This document shows positions 1 to 9,217 of a stretch of DNA of 38,877 bases, piece by piece. Under the pieces are notes generated by a model. It was not told where the DNA came from and made no database searches. It saw only the letters and a list, made by a program, of their open reading frames with translations. The stretch is from positions 1-38,877 of the forward strand of contig CAMBTV010000002.1 in assembly GCA_945870835.1 (NCBI GenBank), read 5' to 3'. The position numbers and the translations under genes are program-made. The stretch comes from Chitinophaga pinensis. GTDB lineage: Bacteria > Bacteroidota > Bacteroidia > Chitinophagales > Chitinophagaceae. Position 1 is the stretch's first letter; every line of letters begins with the position of its first letter.

Positions 1-1
1 T

Positions 2-64
2 CGTTCATTGGTTAATAGTTGCTTGATTGTTGCTATTTTTGTTTTCAAATATCCTTCATCGTGA
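2..64 (+). CDS. possible 3' end of an upstream CDS (hydrophobic C-terminus RSLVNSCLIVAIFVFKYPSS*)
   Basis: Open frame from the window edge to TGA at 62-64, hydrophobic, 24 nt before the next CDS; truncated, so very weak. Confidence 0.25.
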   Translation, partial: RSLVNSCLIVAIFVFKYPSS

Positions 65-88
65 GGGAAAAAGAAAAATATTATTTAA

Positions 89-589
89 ATGGCATCTATA
101 CTTTATAAATGGCTAATAGTTTTTGTTTTATCCAATTTTGGTAGGGATAATCATCCAATTTTTTTGAGTGTAACTGAATTAGAGCACAACGCTTCTGAAA
201 AGACAGTGGAAATTAGTTGTAAACTCTTTGTGGATGATTTTGAAAAGACACTGCGGAAAAAATACAATACAAAGGTTGATTTGCTAGATGCTAAGCTAAA
301 AAGTGAAATGAATCGAATAGTGAATGATTATATTCAAAAGCACTTTTCTGTATCAATTGGAGGTAAAAAAGTCAACTTACAATTTTTAGGCTTTGAAATT
401 CAAGAAGAGGGAGTCATTAGTTTTTTTGAGATAAAAAATGTATCTAAGATTGAAAATATTGAATTAGTGAATAATTTACTCTATGAATTCAACGCCCAGC
501 AAATGGGTATTGTTCATATTATGGTAAATGGAGTTCGTAAAAGTAGTAGACTAGATAACCCAAATGAAAAAGTTAGTTTTTCATTTTAG
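89..589 (+). CDS. DUF6702-like conserved protein
   Basis: ORF 166 aa; motif HPIFLSVTELEHNASEKTVEISCKLFVDDFE typical of this Bacteroidetes family. Confidence 0.75.
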   Translation: MASILYKWLIVFVLSNFGRDNHPIFLSVTELEHNASEKTVEISCKLFVDDFEKTLRKKYNTKVDLLDAKLKSEMNRIVNDYIQKHFSVSIGGKKVNLQFLGFEIQEEGVISFFEIKNVSKIENIELVNNLLYEFNAQQMGIVHIMVNGVRKSSRLDNPNEKVSFSF

Positions 590-671
590 AGCACCCACTA
601 AAAAAATGAATAGTTAAGATGGTGAGCTTAAAAGTATAAATAATTTGCTATTACAATTAGCCTTGGATTAA

Positions 672-1970
672 TTATTCCTCTAAGCTTTCTTTTAGTTCAT
701 CTGATATTTTGACAATTAATTTGTCGATTCGTTGACCATCCATGTCTACAATTTCAAATTCAAATCCACGCCATTCAAAGGTTTCTCCTGTAATAGGAAT
801 TCGCTCTAGTTCATGTAAAACAAAACCAGCGATGGTATCAAATTCGTGTTCACCTTCGTTCATCCATTCAGTTTTTTCGAATCGACTCAGAAAGTCATAG
901 AATGTAATTTGAGCATCCACTAAATAACTACCATCGTTGCGTTTCACAATTTCGTATTCTTCTTGACCAGTTTGAGGTACATCACCAACAATGGCTTCCA
1001 ATATATCATTGAGTGTTAGCATTCCTTCAAGGGTGCCATATTCATTAACGATAAAGCAGCTGTGAATTTTTGTTTGTTTTATTTTTTCGAGCACTTGGTA
1101 GGGGCTATTGTTTTCGGGAACAAATAAAGCTGGTTTAGCAAGATCTTTTAAAATAGTTGAGGGGGGTGCTTTCAATAAATCTTTTATATAGATGATGCCC
1201 TTAATATCGTCGACCGTTTTATCACATACAGGGTAAGTGGAATAGTTTATTTGATCATGTTGTTCAGTAATGGTTTGAACAGTATCAAGTATATCGAACC
1301 AAACGATTTCAGTTCGATGGGTCATGAGAGAAGTGATATTTCTGTCACCTAAATGAAAGACTCTTTCGATAATATCTTTTTCTTCCTCTTCGATTGTTCC
1401 ATGTTCACTTCCTTCAGTAATCATGGCTTTAATTTCTTCTTCTGTAATTGCATTGTCCCCGGAAGCTTTAATATTAAAAAGTTTGAAAATAATTTTTGTA
1501 ATATAATTTAATAACCAAACAATGGGATAAGCGAATGAGGATAAAAAATTCATTGGGCCAGCTACCACACGAGCAATTTTTTCTGCCCTAATTAACCCAA
1601 ATCTTTTAGGGACTAATTCTCCCAAAATAATAGATAAAAAGGTAACTATTATTACAATTAAAACGGTGGATAAGGTTTCTGCAAAGGGTTTAAAAAATTC
1701 TATTTTTTCAAGAAAAGGTTTCAAATCAGCGCTAAATTTTTCTCCAGAGTAAACACCCGTTAGGATGGATATTAGCGTAATGCCAATTTGTGCAGTCGAT
1801 AAAAATTTATCAGGATTTTCGGTAAGGTGTAAAGCTGCTTTTGCTTTAAGGTCACCTTTGTTACTCATGCTTTCTAGTCTACCTTTTCTAGCACTTACCA
1901 ATGCAATTTCACTCATTACAAACAGTCCATTTACTAATATCAATGCTAATAAAATAAATATTTCTGTCAT
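672..1970 (-). CDS. hemolysin/CorC-type (CNNM + CBS + transporter-associated domain) membrane protein
   Basis: 432 aa; N-terminal TM domain (ALILVNGLFVMSEIALVSARKGRLE), CBS pair, C-terminal CorC_HlyC-like domain. Confidence 0.88.
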   Translation of the reverse strand: MTEIFILLALILVNGLFVMSEIALVSARKGRLESMSNKGDLKAKAALHLTENPDKFLSTAQIGITLISILTGVYSGEKFSADLKPFLEKIEFFKPFAETLSTVLIVIIVTFLSIILGELVPKRFGLIRAEKIARVVAGPMNFLSSFAYPIVWLLNYITKIIFKLFNIKASGDNAITEEEIKAMITEGSEHGTIEEEEKDIIERVFHLGDRNITSLMTHRTEIVWFDILDTVQTITEQHDQINYSTYPVCDKTVDDIKGIIYIKDLLKAPPSTILKDLAKPALFVPENNSPYQVLEKIKQTKIHSCFIVNEYGTLEGMLTLNDILEAIVGDVPQTGQEEYEIVKRNDGSYLVDAQITFYDFLSRFEKTEWMNEGEHEFDTIAGFVLHELERIPITGETFEWRGFEFEIVDMDGQRIDKLIVKISDELKESLEE

Positions 1971-2130
1971 GATTTGTTTTTCTACAACCGCCGCTTTGTA
2001 TAACGATTGTTGTTACAAATATCTATATTCTATATTAAATCGCTGTTTTTTTAACTATTATAAATTTGACAATTGTATAATATCCTGTTTTTACACTTTG
2101 TTTTTTTAATATTTAAGTGCTTAAGTTTTG

Positions 2131-2733
2131 CTAATCCGAGCTTTGTTTAAAAGATTTCATAGTGTATGAATCTTTATTAAAAAGGCTGGATTTTAGGAGG
2201 TAGCAGGTAAAGTAGGCAACTAGGCAGCCTAATATAGCTCCACCTAATATATCCATTGGATAATGAACACCTATATATACTTGGGCGTAACTGATAAAAA
2301 AAGCCCATAGGAAGAATGGCCATAACTTATTGGCGAAGTATGTTTTTAAAGAATTAAATAAAAAGAAGGCTATTCCGAAATGATTGGCAGCATGGGAAGA
2401 GGTAAAACTTCCGTTTCTTGGGGCATAGTTTAATAAAAGCCTTACCATTCCATACATTTCAGGGTCTGAGCAGGGGCGAAGCCGATTAAAAAAAGGTTTG
2501 AAAAGGTGGCTGCTGATACTATCCGTAAGGGAAACTGTTAATATCATGAAAACAATGATCCATGCGCCTTGCTTTTTTAAATTAATAAGTAGAAACAAAA
2601 AGATAAATAAATATAAAGGAATCCATACCATTGGATTTCTTAGCCAAGGCAATATCCAGTCCAAAAACGAATTGGTAAATTGCCCATTGATCAAGTGGAA
2701 TAAGTATTTATCTAGCTTAATTATTGTTTGCAT
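2131..2733 (-). CDS. PAP2-family phosphatase
   Basis: 200 aa; KPFFNRLRPC, SFTSSHAANHFG and HYPMDILGG match PAP2 motifs. Confidence 0.9.
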   Translation of the reverse strand: MQTIIKLDKYLFHLINGQFTNSFLDWILPWLRNPMVWIPLYLFIFLFLLINLKKQGAWIIVFMILTVSLTDSISSHLFKPFFNRLRPCSDPEMYGMVRLLLNYAPRNGSFTSSHAANHFGIAFFLFNSLKTYFANKLWPFFLWAFFISYAQVYIGVHYPMDILGGAILGCLVAYFTCYLLKSSLFNKDSYTMKSFKQSSD

Positions 2734-2755
2734 TTGAATAAATTAAGATGGCTAA

Positions 2756-3136
2756 TTATTTAAAAGTAAAATAAGTATTAGCAGAAAAATTCCATATGAA
2801 AACTAAAAGAATTGCTAGAAATTTTGCGAAATAAAAATTCATTTTTTTTTTCTTGTGAAAAAAATAAATAAACGAAGTATTGAGTGCCAGTCCTATGAGG
2901 CTGATCATCATGAATTTGGAAAATTCAGTAATCCATAATCGATTTACGCTCTCAAATGTCCAATGCCTATTGATCCAGTAGTTGCATACTACAGCTAGCA
3001 AAAAACCACAGCAATTGGCTATGTACTTATTCCATTTCAACTGCTCCTTTACAATCCAAGTAGTACCGAAATCTATCCCCATACCTAGTAAACCAGTGAG
3101 CCCAAATTTTATTAATTTATAGAACAATGAATACAT
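2756..3136 (-). CDS. GtrA-family membrane protein
   Basis: ORF track gives 2756..3184; the internal Met at 3136 (MYSLFYKLIKFGLTGLLGMGIDFGTTW) is a more likely start and removes the overlap with the upstream gene. Confidence 0.8.
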   Translation of the reverse strand: MYSLFYKLIKFGLTGLLGMGIDFGTTWIVKEQLKWNKYIANCCGFLLAVVCNYWINRHWTFESVNRLWITEFSKFMMISLIGLALNTSFIYFFHKKKKMNFYFAKFLAILLVFIWNFSANTYFTFK

Positions 3137-3161
3137 AATTAATTTATAAGGTTTTACTATC

Positions 3162-4814
3162 CTATCTAATCTTAGCAATCGCAAATGTATCCAATGTTTT
3201 GCTTCGAGATAGGTGGTTGAGAAATTGTATATTTAATTGGCTCACTCTGAACTGGGGAAATGTTTTTAAAATCGTTAAATGTGAGCTATCCTTTTTTAAT
3301 GCTCTTAGATCTCCAATACTAGCAAAATAGAACATTGGATTTTTCGTAGTAGAATCATAAGTAAAACGAGGATTGTTATTATAAATAACTTTTCCTTTAT
3401 AATAAAAATGAAAAGAGGAGGAGCCTGACTTACTAAAGGTTATGGGTTCACTAATGTGATTTAGATTGAGCCATTTTGCTGCCATCATTCCGGATTGGTA
3501 TTGAAGTAAGGAAGGATAGAAAAGGCAATTCAGAAATATTGAAAGTATTAAAGCGAATCCAATATTTTTTACTGCGATAGCGGTTAGCAAATTTTCTGAT
3601 TTGTAACAAAATATACAAGTCAAAGCAATGCCAATTGTAATTACAAACCAACTGATTGAATCAAATTGGTAGGTAACAATGATCCAGGTAATCGAGATAA
3701 TAAGCAATAGGATCAGAAAGCTTTGGAAGAGATTTATTTTTCGCAGTATTTTTTCAGTAGCGACTTCGATCATATAGAAAGCCGAAATAATTGCAAAGTG
3801 AGGGAAAATGGATACAATATAATGAGGTAGCTGAAATTTTGACAAAGAAAACATGAGAAATGATATCATTGCGCTACCACCAATTATCCAACTTAGATTG
3901 TTGGAAGTAGATATATTTTTTCTACTAAATATTTTAAAGACAGCTATTATTAGAAGTATTGACCAAGGTAGAAATGCCCATAAAGTAGTATGCGTAAAAA
4001 ATGTTAAGTCTCCAGACCCCTTGATAGGGCCATTGTTGAAAAAACGACCAAACTGGCTGTCCCAAAAAAAGAAGCGTAAGCCTGATACATGCGTACCGCC
4101 AAAAATTAATTTTTCAGGATGAAGGTCGAATTGTGTATAAAGTGCATAGAGCTCAGGTAAAATAAAAATTAGTGTTAATAGAATAAGTAGGTACCATTTA
4201 GGGTTTAAAAATTCATGCCATTGTTTTGTTTTAATCCAATAAATTATAAAACCGGAAGCAAATATGACGGTAGAAAAAATTCCTTTCGTCATTATTGCGC
4301 AAGCACAAAATAATGCTGCAGCCAATAAATGCCAGCACCAATTTTTGTTAAGTGCTTTATACAAGTGGTAGGTTGCGCCAATAATAAATGCCGTCAAGTA
4401 TATCTCTACTTTACCATCAAAATTGCAGATAACAGTGTGCAACGCAGTAGCATAAATTAGAGTAGCTAGTTGTGCTATTTTTTGAGAATAAAGGGATGCG
4501 GACAGTTTATAACAATAAAAAATAGATACAATAAAAAAAAGGAAGGAAGGTAATTTATAAGAGAAGGCAGAGATTCCAAATAATTTAAAACTGCCGGCTG
4601 CTAGCCAAAAGGGAAGGTGAGGTTTGTCAAGCCATTCAGCTCCTTCTGCCCAAAGGTAAAGCCAATTATCACCTCCTTCAATTTGTTTGGAAATAGAAGC
4701 ATAGAGCGCACCATCTATTTCCATGATATCATTAAATAAACCTAAGGCATTTAAAAAAATAACGATTGCAAGGAACAGTAAAAAAGTAGCTTTAGTTGTA
4801 AAGTCTTTTTCCAA
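3162..4814 (-). CDS. ArnT/PMT-like glycosyltransferase (GT39-type, multi-TM)
   Basis: 550 aa; acidic N-terminal loop motif DGALYASISKQIEGG, many TM helices; apparent TTG start. Confidence 0.85.
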   Translation of the reverse strand: MEKDFTTKATFLLFLAIVIFLNALGLFNDIMEIDGALYASISKQIEGGDNWLYLWAEGAEWLDKPHLPFWLAAGSFKLFGISAFSYKLPSFLFFIVSIFYCYKLSASLYSQKIAQLATLIYATALHTVICNFDGKVEIYLTAFIIGATYHLYKALNKNWCWHLLAAALFCACAIMTKGIFSTVIFASGFIIYWIKTKQWHEFLNPKWYLLILLTLIFILPELYALYTQFDLHPEKLIFGGTHVSGLRFFFWDSQFGRFFNNGPIKGSGDLTFFTHTTLWAFLPWSILLIIAVFKIFSRKNISTSNNLSWIIGGSAMISFLMFSLSKFQLPHYIVSIFPHFAIISAFYMIEVATEKILRKINLFQSFLILLLIISITWIIVTYQFDSISWFVITIGIALTCIFCYKSENLLTAIAVKNIGFALILSIFLNCLFYPSLLQYQSGMMAAKWLNLNHISEPITFSKSGSSSFHFYYKGKVIYNNNPRFTYDSTTKNPMFYFASIGDLRALKKDSSHLTILKTFPQFRVSQLNIQFLNHLSRSKTLDTFAIAKIR

Positions 4815-4889
4815 GTAATTAATTTTTATATTTTGCCAAAGTTAGCTATAAAATTTATAAGGTGAATATAGCTGACTTGAGGGCAAATT

Positions 4890-5636
4890 TTAAATACTTA
4901 TTTTTTCTGCAATTAAAATTAGTCTAGGTGATGTAATCTCATGATAGGTAGATAAATTGTAATCACCCAATACTTCTTTTATTTGTAAACCTTGTTGGGA
5001 GAACATCTTTTCAAAATCAGCTAAATTAAATTTGGCTACTTGCTCTGTAAAAATGAACGGTTCATTATACTGTTGATCTTCCACTACAATTTTTTTATAA
5101 AAGTAATTTTGGTCCATCCATTTGGTTATAAAATAATTTACCCCATCTATTGTTTTTTCAATCTCTTTTTCTTCGTTCGCTTCTACAAACGGGGGGTTAA
5201 GGTAATCCAATACAAAAAATCCATTTTGTTTTAGTGATTTTGAGATCGTCCTTATGGTATCGTTGTGTTCTTTGGAAGTTTTGAAGTATCCGAAACTTGT
5301 AAAAAAATTAAAGGCTAAGTCAAAGTAATTAATCCAAAAAGGAAGGCGCATATCGTGCTTGTAAAAGTGAAGGTTTTCTTTTTCATATTTTAGCGCCTCG
5401 ATAATACTTTCTTCACTAAGGTCAATACCGGTTACATCCATTTTTTTTTGAGAAAGATGAATGGCATGTCTTCCTTTTCCACAGGCAATATCAAGTATTT
5501 TTGAATTACTTACCGGCTGTAAGTGATTGATAAGTTGATCAATAAAATGAGCGGCTTCGTCTTCGTCCCTTTTGATGTAGAGTTGATGATAATAAGGTGA
5601 GTTGAACCAATCTTTAAACCACGATCGGTCTTTCAT
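4890..5636 (-). CDS. class I SAM-dependent methyltransferase
   Basis: 248 aa; ILDIACGKGRHAIHLSQKKMDVTGIDLS. Confidence 0.9.
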   Translation of the reverse strand: MKDRSWFKDWFNSPYYHQLYIKRDEDEAAHFIDQLINHLQPVSNSKILDIACGKGRHAIHLSQKKMDVTGIDLSEESIIEALKYEKENLHFYKHDMRLPFWINYFDLAFNFFTSFGYFKTSKEHNDTIRTISKSLKQNGFFVLDYLNPPFVEANEEKEIEKTIDGVNYFITKWMDQNYFYKKIVVEDQQYNEPFIFTEQVAKFNLADFEKMFSQQGLQIKEVLGDYNLSTYHEITSPRLILIAEKISI

Positions 5637-5655
5637 ATATAACTAGATTAAAGGG

Positions 5656-5964
5656 TTATCCAAAAAATTTGACACACAATGCTATTGAAGCATATACAAC
5701 CGTAACCCAAAAAATACCTTTTGCAGTTTTATCGATTCTAGCATTTACGAATAAGGTAAACAGTAGTGCATTTGCAAAAAGAGATACGCTGATCCAAGCA
5801 GTTATCAAGTTGTGATTCATGGTCATCCATTGATACATTTCCTTCAACGTGAAGTTATTGTATTTTAAAAATTTAAAAATAGAAAACCCAATCATAGGAC
5901 CGATGAGTCCTAATAGAATTCCTAGCAAGAAATTATCTTTTTTAAAGGTTATTTTATTTTCCAA
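5656..5964 (-). CDS. small conserved membrane protein, unknown function
   Basis: 102 aa, three predicted TM segments, overlaps the 3' end of surE by 16 nt. Confidence 0.7.
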   Translation of the reverse strand: MENKITFKKDNFLLGILLGLIGPMIGFSIFKFLKYNNFTLKEMYQWMTMNHNLITAWISVSLFANALLFTLFVNARIDKTAKGIFWVTVVYASIALCVKFFG

Positions 5965-6731
5965 TTTTTTTCTAATGCTTGTTTGAGTTTATAATTTGTT
6001 AAATCAAATTGAATAGGAACTATGCTTACATAATTATTTTCAAGTGCCCATACATCGGTATCTTTTCCTTTATCCATATTTACAAATTTACCTGTAAGCC
6101 AGTAATATTTTTTGCCTTGAGGGTCTTTGCGTTCTTTAAACTCTTCTTCATATTTTGCATAGGCCTGTCTGCAAATTTTAATCCCTTTAATTTGTTTAAC
6201 TGGTACTGAAGGGATGTTAATATTTAATAGCATATGCTTATCCATTTTCTTAAGAAGAATGCTACTTACTATTTTTGTTACATAATGTTTTGCAGGTCCA
6301 AAGTCGGCTTCATAATTGTAGTTCAACAATGAAAATCCAATGCTAGGGATACTTTCAATAGAAGCCTCCATTGCGGCACTCATGGTTCCGCTATAAATAA
6401 CATTGATAGAATGGTTTGCACCGTGATTGATACCACTTAAGCACAGATCTGGCTTACGATGTAAAATTTTGTCTACTGCTAGCTTCACACAGTCAACGGG
6501 TGTTCCACTGGTTTGCCAGGATTCTACGCCATCAAAAAGATCTATTTTGTTCATTCGCAACGGCTGACCAATTGTAATCGCATGCCCCATAGCACTCTGG
6601 GGTTTATCGGGGGCTACAACTACTATTTTGCCTAGTCCTTTTACCGCTTCTACTAAATTACGAATACCTGGTGCAGTTATACCATCATCATTGGTAATTA
6701 GTATAGTAGGTAATGCGGTTGATTTTGCCAT
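5949..6731 (-). CDS. surE: 5'/3'-nucleotidase SurE
   Basis: 260 aa; ILITNDDGITAPGI, PDKPQSAMGHAIT, SGINHGAN, YSGTMSAAMEA. Confidence 0.95.
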   Translation of the reverse strand: MAKSTALPTILITNDDGITAPGIRNLVEAVKGLGKIVVVAPDKPQSAMGHAITIGQPLRMNKIDLFDGVESWQTSGTPVDCVKLAVDKILHRKPDLCLSGINHGANHSINVIYSGTMSAAMEASIESIPSIGFSLLNYNYEADFGPAKHYVTKIVSSILLKKMDKHMLLNINIPSVPVKQIKGIKICRQAYAKYEEEFKERKDPQGKKYYWLTGKFVNMDKGKDTDVWALENNYVSIVPIQFDLTNYKLKQALEKNWKIK

Positions 6732-6760
6732 ATTTTAAAACTGTTTATTTAAATCAAAAA

Positions 6761-7222
6761 TTAATTAAACCATCTGAAGTAGGGTCTTCCAATCAACTGT
6801 CGAAAAGGCCACGGAATAGATATAACAATTAGTAACAGTGCAATACCAAAGAAAATCAACATGCGTTTATGTTTAGCATTATCGGTTTGAGCACTTTTAA
6901 CTTTAGCTCTTCCTATGTGAACGAGAATCCAGGCTAATATAAGCAAGGTCGTATGTTCCATTGTAAAAAAACGGTTGATGGGGTCTTTCATATTATTTCC
7001 TAAATCTTTCAGACGGTCAAACCATCCGTTGGTATAATATAAAACCAATCCGATCAGCAGTTGGATGTCACAACTGATCATGAAAAATAAATTACTTCTG
7101 TTATCATTGGATGAATACGTTCTTTTCGAGAAATAACCAGTCAAGGCATTTATCAATGTCCATAGGCCTAAAATCAAAACAGCCCAACGAAATAGGCTAT
7201 GTAATATTAATATTGTTTGCAT
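6761..7222 (-). CDS. four-TM conserved membrane protein (cytochrome b-like / SirB-like)
   Basis: 153 aa; conserved histidines in TM segments (LHSLFRW, MEHTTLL, WILVHIGR). Confidence 0.65.
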   Translation of the reverse strand: MQTILILHSLFRWAVLILGLWTLINALTGYFSKRTYSSNDNRSNLFFMISCDIQLLIGLVLYYTNGWFDRLKDLGNNMKDPINRFFTMEHTTLLILAWILVHIGRAKVKSAQTDNAKHKRMLIFFGIALLLIVISIPWPFRQLIGRPYFRWFN

Positions 7223-7316
7223 GAGTTTTTTTACAAAAGTAAGGACTAGCCCGTTGATCTTTTAAAATTTGTTAGTGCATGAAAAATTATAAATAGATAA
7301 ATAAAAAATAAAAATA

Positions 7317-7347
7317 TTTGGAATAACTAAAAAAGTTAGTATATTTG
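7317..7347 (+). promoter_or_regulatory. Bacteroidetes-type promoter of the XRE/S24 gene (TTTG-N19-TATATTTG)
   Basis: TTTG at 7317-7320, 19-nt spacer, TATATTTG at 7340-7347. Confidence 0.8.
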
Positions 7348-7363
7348 TACTAATCAAATTAGT
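7326..7363. promoter_or_regulatory. two operator dyads ACTAA-N5-TTAGT flanking the -7 element
   Basis: ACTAAaaaagTTAGT at 7326-7340 and ACTAAtcaaaTTAGT at 7349-7363; same half-sites and spacing. Confidence 0.7.
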
Positions 7364-7369
7364 TATACT

Positions 7370-8122
7370 ATGTCACAGGCTGGCCAAAATCTAAAATATC
7401 TGCGTAAACTTCGCGGATGGACACAGGAGGAATTTGCAGTTAAACTCGGAATTAAACGATCACTGGTAGGTGCTTATGAAGAGGAGCGGGCAGATCCAAG
7501 GCTTGAAGTGCTCGAGATTGTAGGGGATACTTTTAAGCTTAGTTTAGACGAATTATTACTAAAAGACCTCAGTAACACGGGAGAAAGTTTTTTGGCCAAG
7601 CGCAGGCAGCAAAAAATGATGTCCGCCGATAGAAATGTTATTCATTTTGTACCGGTAAAAGCAGCCGCTGGTTATCTTGCTGGATATGCAGACAGTGAAT
7701 TTATAGATGAGTTAAATACATTTACGCTTCCAATGTTGGCTGGTGGAAATTATCGGGCATTTGAAATAATTGGGGATAGTATGATGCCTACACCTAGCGG
7801 AAGTATTATTGTAGGGGAAAAGGTGGATGATTCAGAAGATCTTAAAAATGACCAGGCTTATATTGTGGTTAGTAGAAATGAGGGTATTGTATATAAAAGA
7901 ATTGTAAAGAATAACCGTCTAAAAAATAAATTAACCTTGGTAAGTGATAACCCTCAATATCAGCCTTACCAAGTAAATGCAGAAGACATAGTAGAACTCT
8001 GGCAGGCACAAATGGTTATCAGTAAAGTAAGTGCTCAACAGCGCTGGGATATGAATTCTTTAGCAAGCATGGTGAACAATCTTCAAAGTCAGGTTACTAC
8101 CTTAAAAAAGAAAATGAACTAG
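7370..8122 (+). CDS. XRE-family HTH regulator fused to S24/LexA-like peptidase domain
   Basis: 250 aa; HTH (LRGWTQEEFAVKLGIKRSLVGAYEEERADP), putative cleavage region KAAAGYLAG, catalytic GDSM and YKRI. Confidence 0.93.
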   Translation: MSQAGQNLKYLRKLRGWTQEEFAVKLGIKRSLVGAYEEERADPRLEVLEIVGDTFKLSLDELLLKDLSNTGESFLAKRRQQKMMSADRNVIHFVPVKAAAGYLAGYADSEFIDELNTFTLPMLAGGNYRAFEIIGDSMMPTPSGSIIVGEKVDDSEDLKNDQAYIVVSRNEGIVYKRIVKNNRLKNKLTLVSDNPQYQPYQVNAEDIVELWQAQMVISKVSAQQRWDMNSLASMVNNLQSQVTTLKKKMN

Positions 8123-8385
8123 TTTCTTCAGGTGTAATTTATTAAAGTTCAATAGTTACAAAGGGACCGGAAATTTGTCTCCTTTATTAAAGATTAGCTA
8201 GGATTTGCATGATCCAAAAACAATCTTTGAATAATTTAACTGATTACAAAATCTATATACCTACTGTTCATTTACGATAAAGGGCTAGCACTGTATTGTT
8301 TGTGAGAAAAAACTTAAGTACCAGTCCGTGAATTTTCATAATTTTCAAATTCAGATACATCGATTAACATTTAAAAAAAACAATT

Positions 8386-8817
8386 ATGATCAAATTACAA
8401 ATCATCGGCAATCTTGGTAAAGATTGCATCGTAAAAGAAGTGAACGGAAAAAATGTAATTAATTTTAGCGTAGCGCACACAGAGCGGTACAAAGACAGTC
8501 AAGGAAATCAGAAGGAGCGAACAACCTGGGTAGAATGCGCCTATTGGACTGACAAAACAGCCGTAGCCCAATATCTTACAAGAGGAAGAACTGTATACGC
8601 GGAGGGCTCTCCTGAGGCAGATGCTTACACAAACAAAGAAAATCAACCTGCCGCTACATTAAGAATGAGAGTTCAAAGTGTTCAATTACTCGGAGGAACA
8701 GGAGCAGAAGGGTCATCTCAAAATAATGGATCGATGTCTTCAGCGGCCACTTCAGCATCAAGCTCACCAAGTTCTAAAGTTTCAAGTGAAGTAGGAGCAG
8801 ATGATTTGCCTTTTTAG
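8386..8817 (+). CDS. ssb: single-stranded DNA-binding protein
   Basis: 143 aa; OB fold (MIKLQIIGNLGKDC...INFSVAHTERYKD...WVECAYW) and acidic tip DDLPF. Confidence 0.95.
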   Translation: MIKLQIIGNLGKDCIVKEVNGKNVINFSVAHTERYKDSQGNQKERTTWVECAYWTDKTAVAQYLTRGRTVYAEGSPEADAYTNKENQPAATLRMRVQSVQLLGGTGAEGSSQNNGSMSSAATSASSSPSSKVSSEVGADDLPF

Positions 8818-8836
8818 TATAAATTTATCCTTGAAG

Positions 8837-8906
8837 AAAAGCGAAGCAATAGACTGCCCCCATTAAGTGTCTAACTTTTTTTGGGGCAGTCTATTGTTTC
8901 GCTTTT
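8837..8906 (+). terminator. 24-bp stem hairpin after ssb, likely terminator
   Basis: AAAAGCGAAGCAATAGACTGCCCC (8837-8860) pairs with GGGGCAGTCTATTGTTTCGCTTTT (8883-8906) with one G-U; followed by T-run. Confidence 0.8.
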
Positions 8907-9191
8907 TTAATATTTATAAAATCCAAAATTTAATAAAAAGATTTGTAGGCGCTTTATTCTTTTCTAATCCATTGTTTTTAATTGGGTTAACTTTTTTATT
9001 TTTTGAAATGAATTAATTAAATCTATCATTTTATAGTTGCCTCCCCCCTTATTTATTTATGAACTCTATTTCAGATTGATTGTATTGAATAGGATTTTAA
9101 CTTTTTATTCATACTCATTCCTTAGTTTCATCGTTATTAAAAATCTAGCACTGATTTATTAAGCCTGTAATTGAATAAGCTAAGAAACTAT

Positions 9192-9199
9192 TACATTTG
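9192..9199 (+). promoter_or_regulatory. -7 element TACATTTG of the exbB-like gene
   Basis: TTG (9171-9173)-N18-TACATTTG; start codon at 9218. Confidence 0.6.
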
Positions 9200-9217
9200 T
9201 TATAAATTACATAATCT

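Noticed and set aside
8209-8280. 23-codon ORF upstream of ssb (MIQKQSLNNLTDYKIYIPTVHLR)
   Set aside because: Too short and no supporting signal; cannot be separated from chance.
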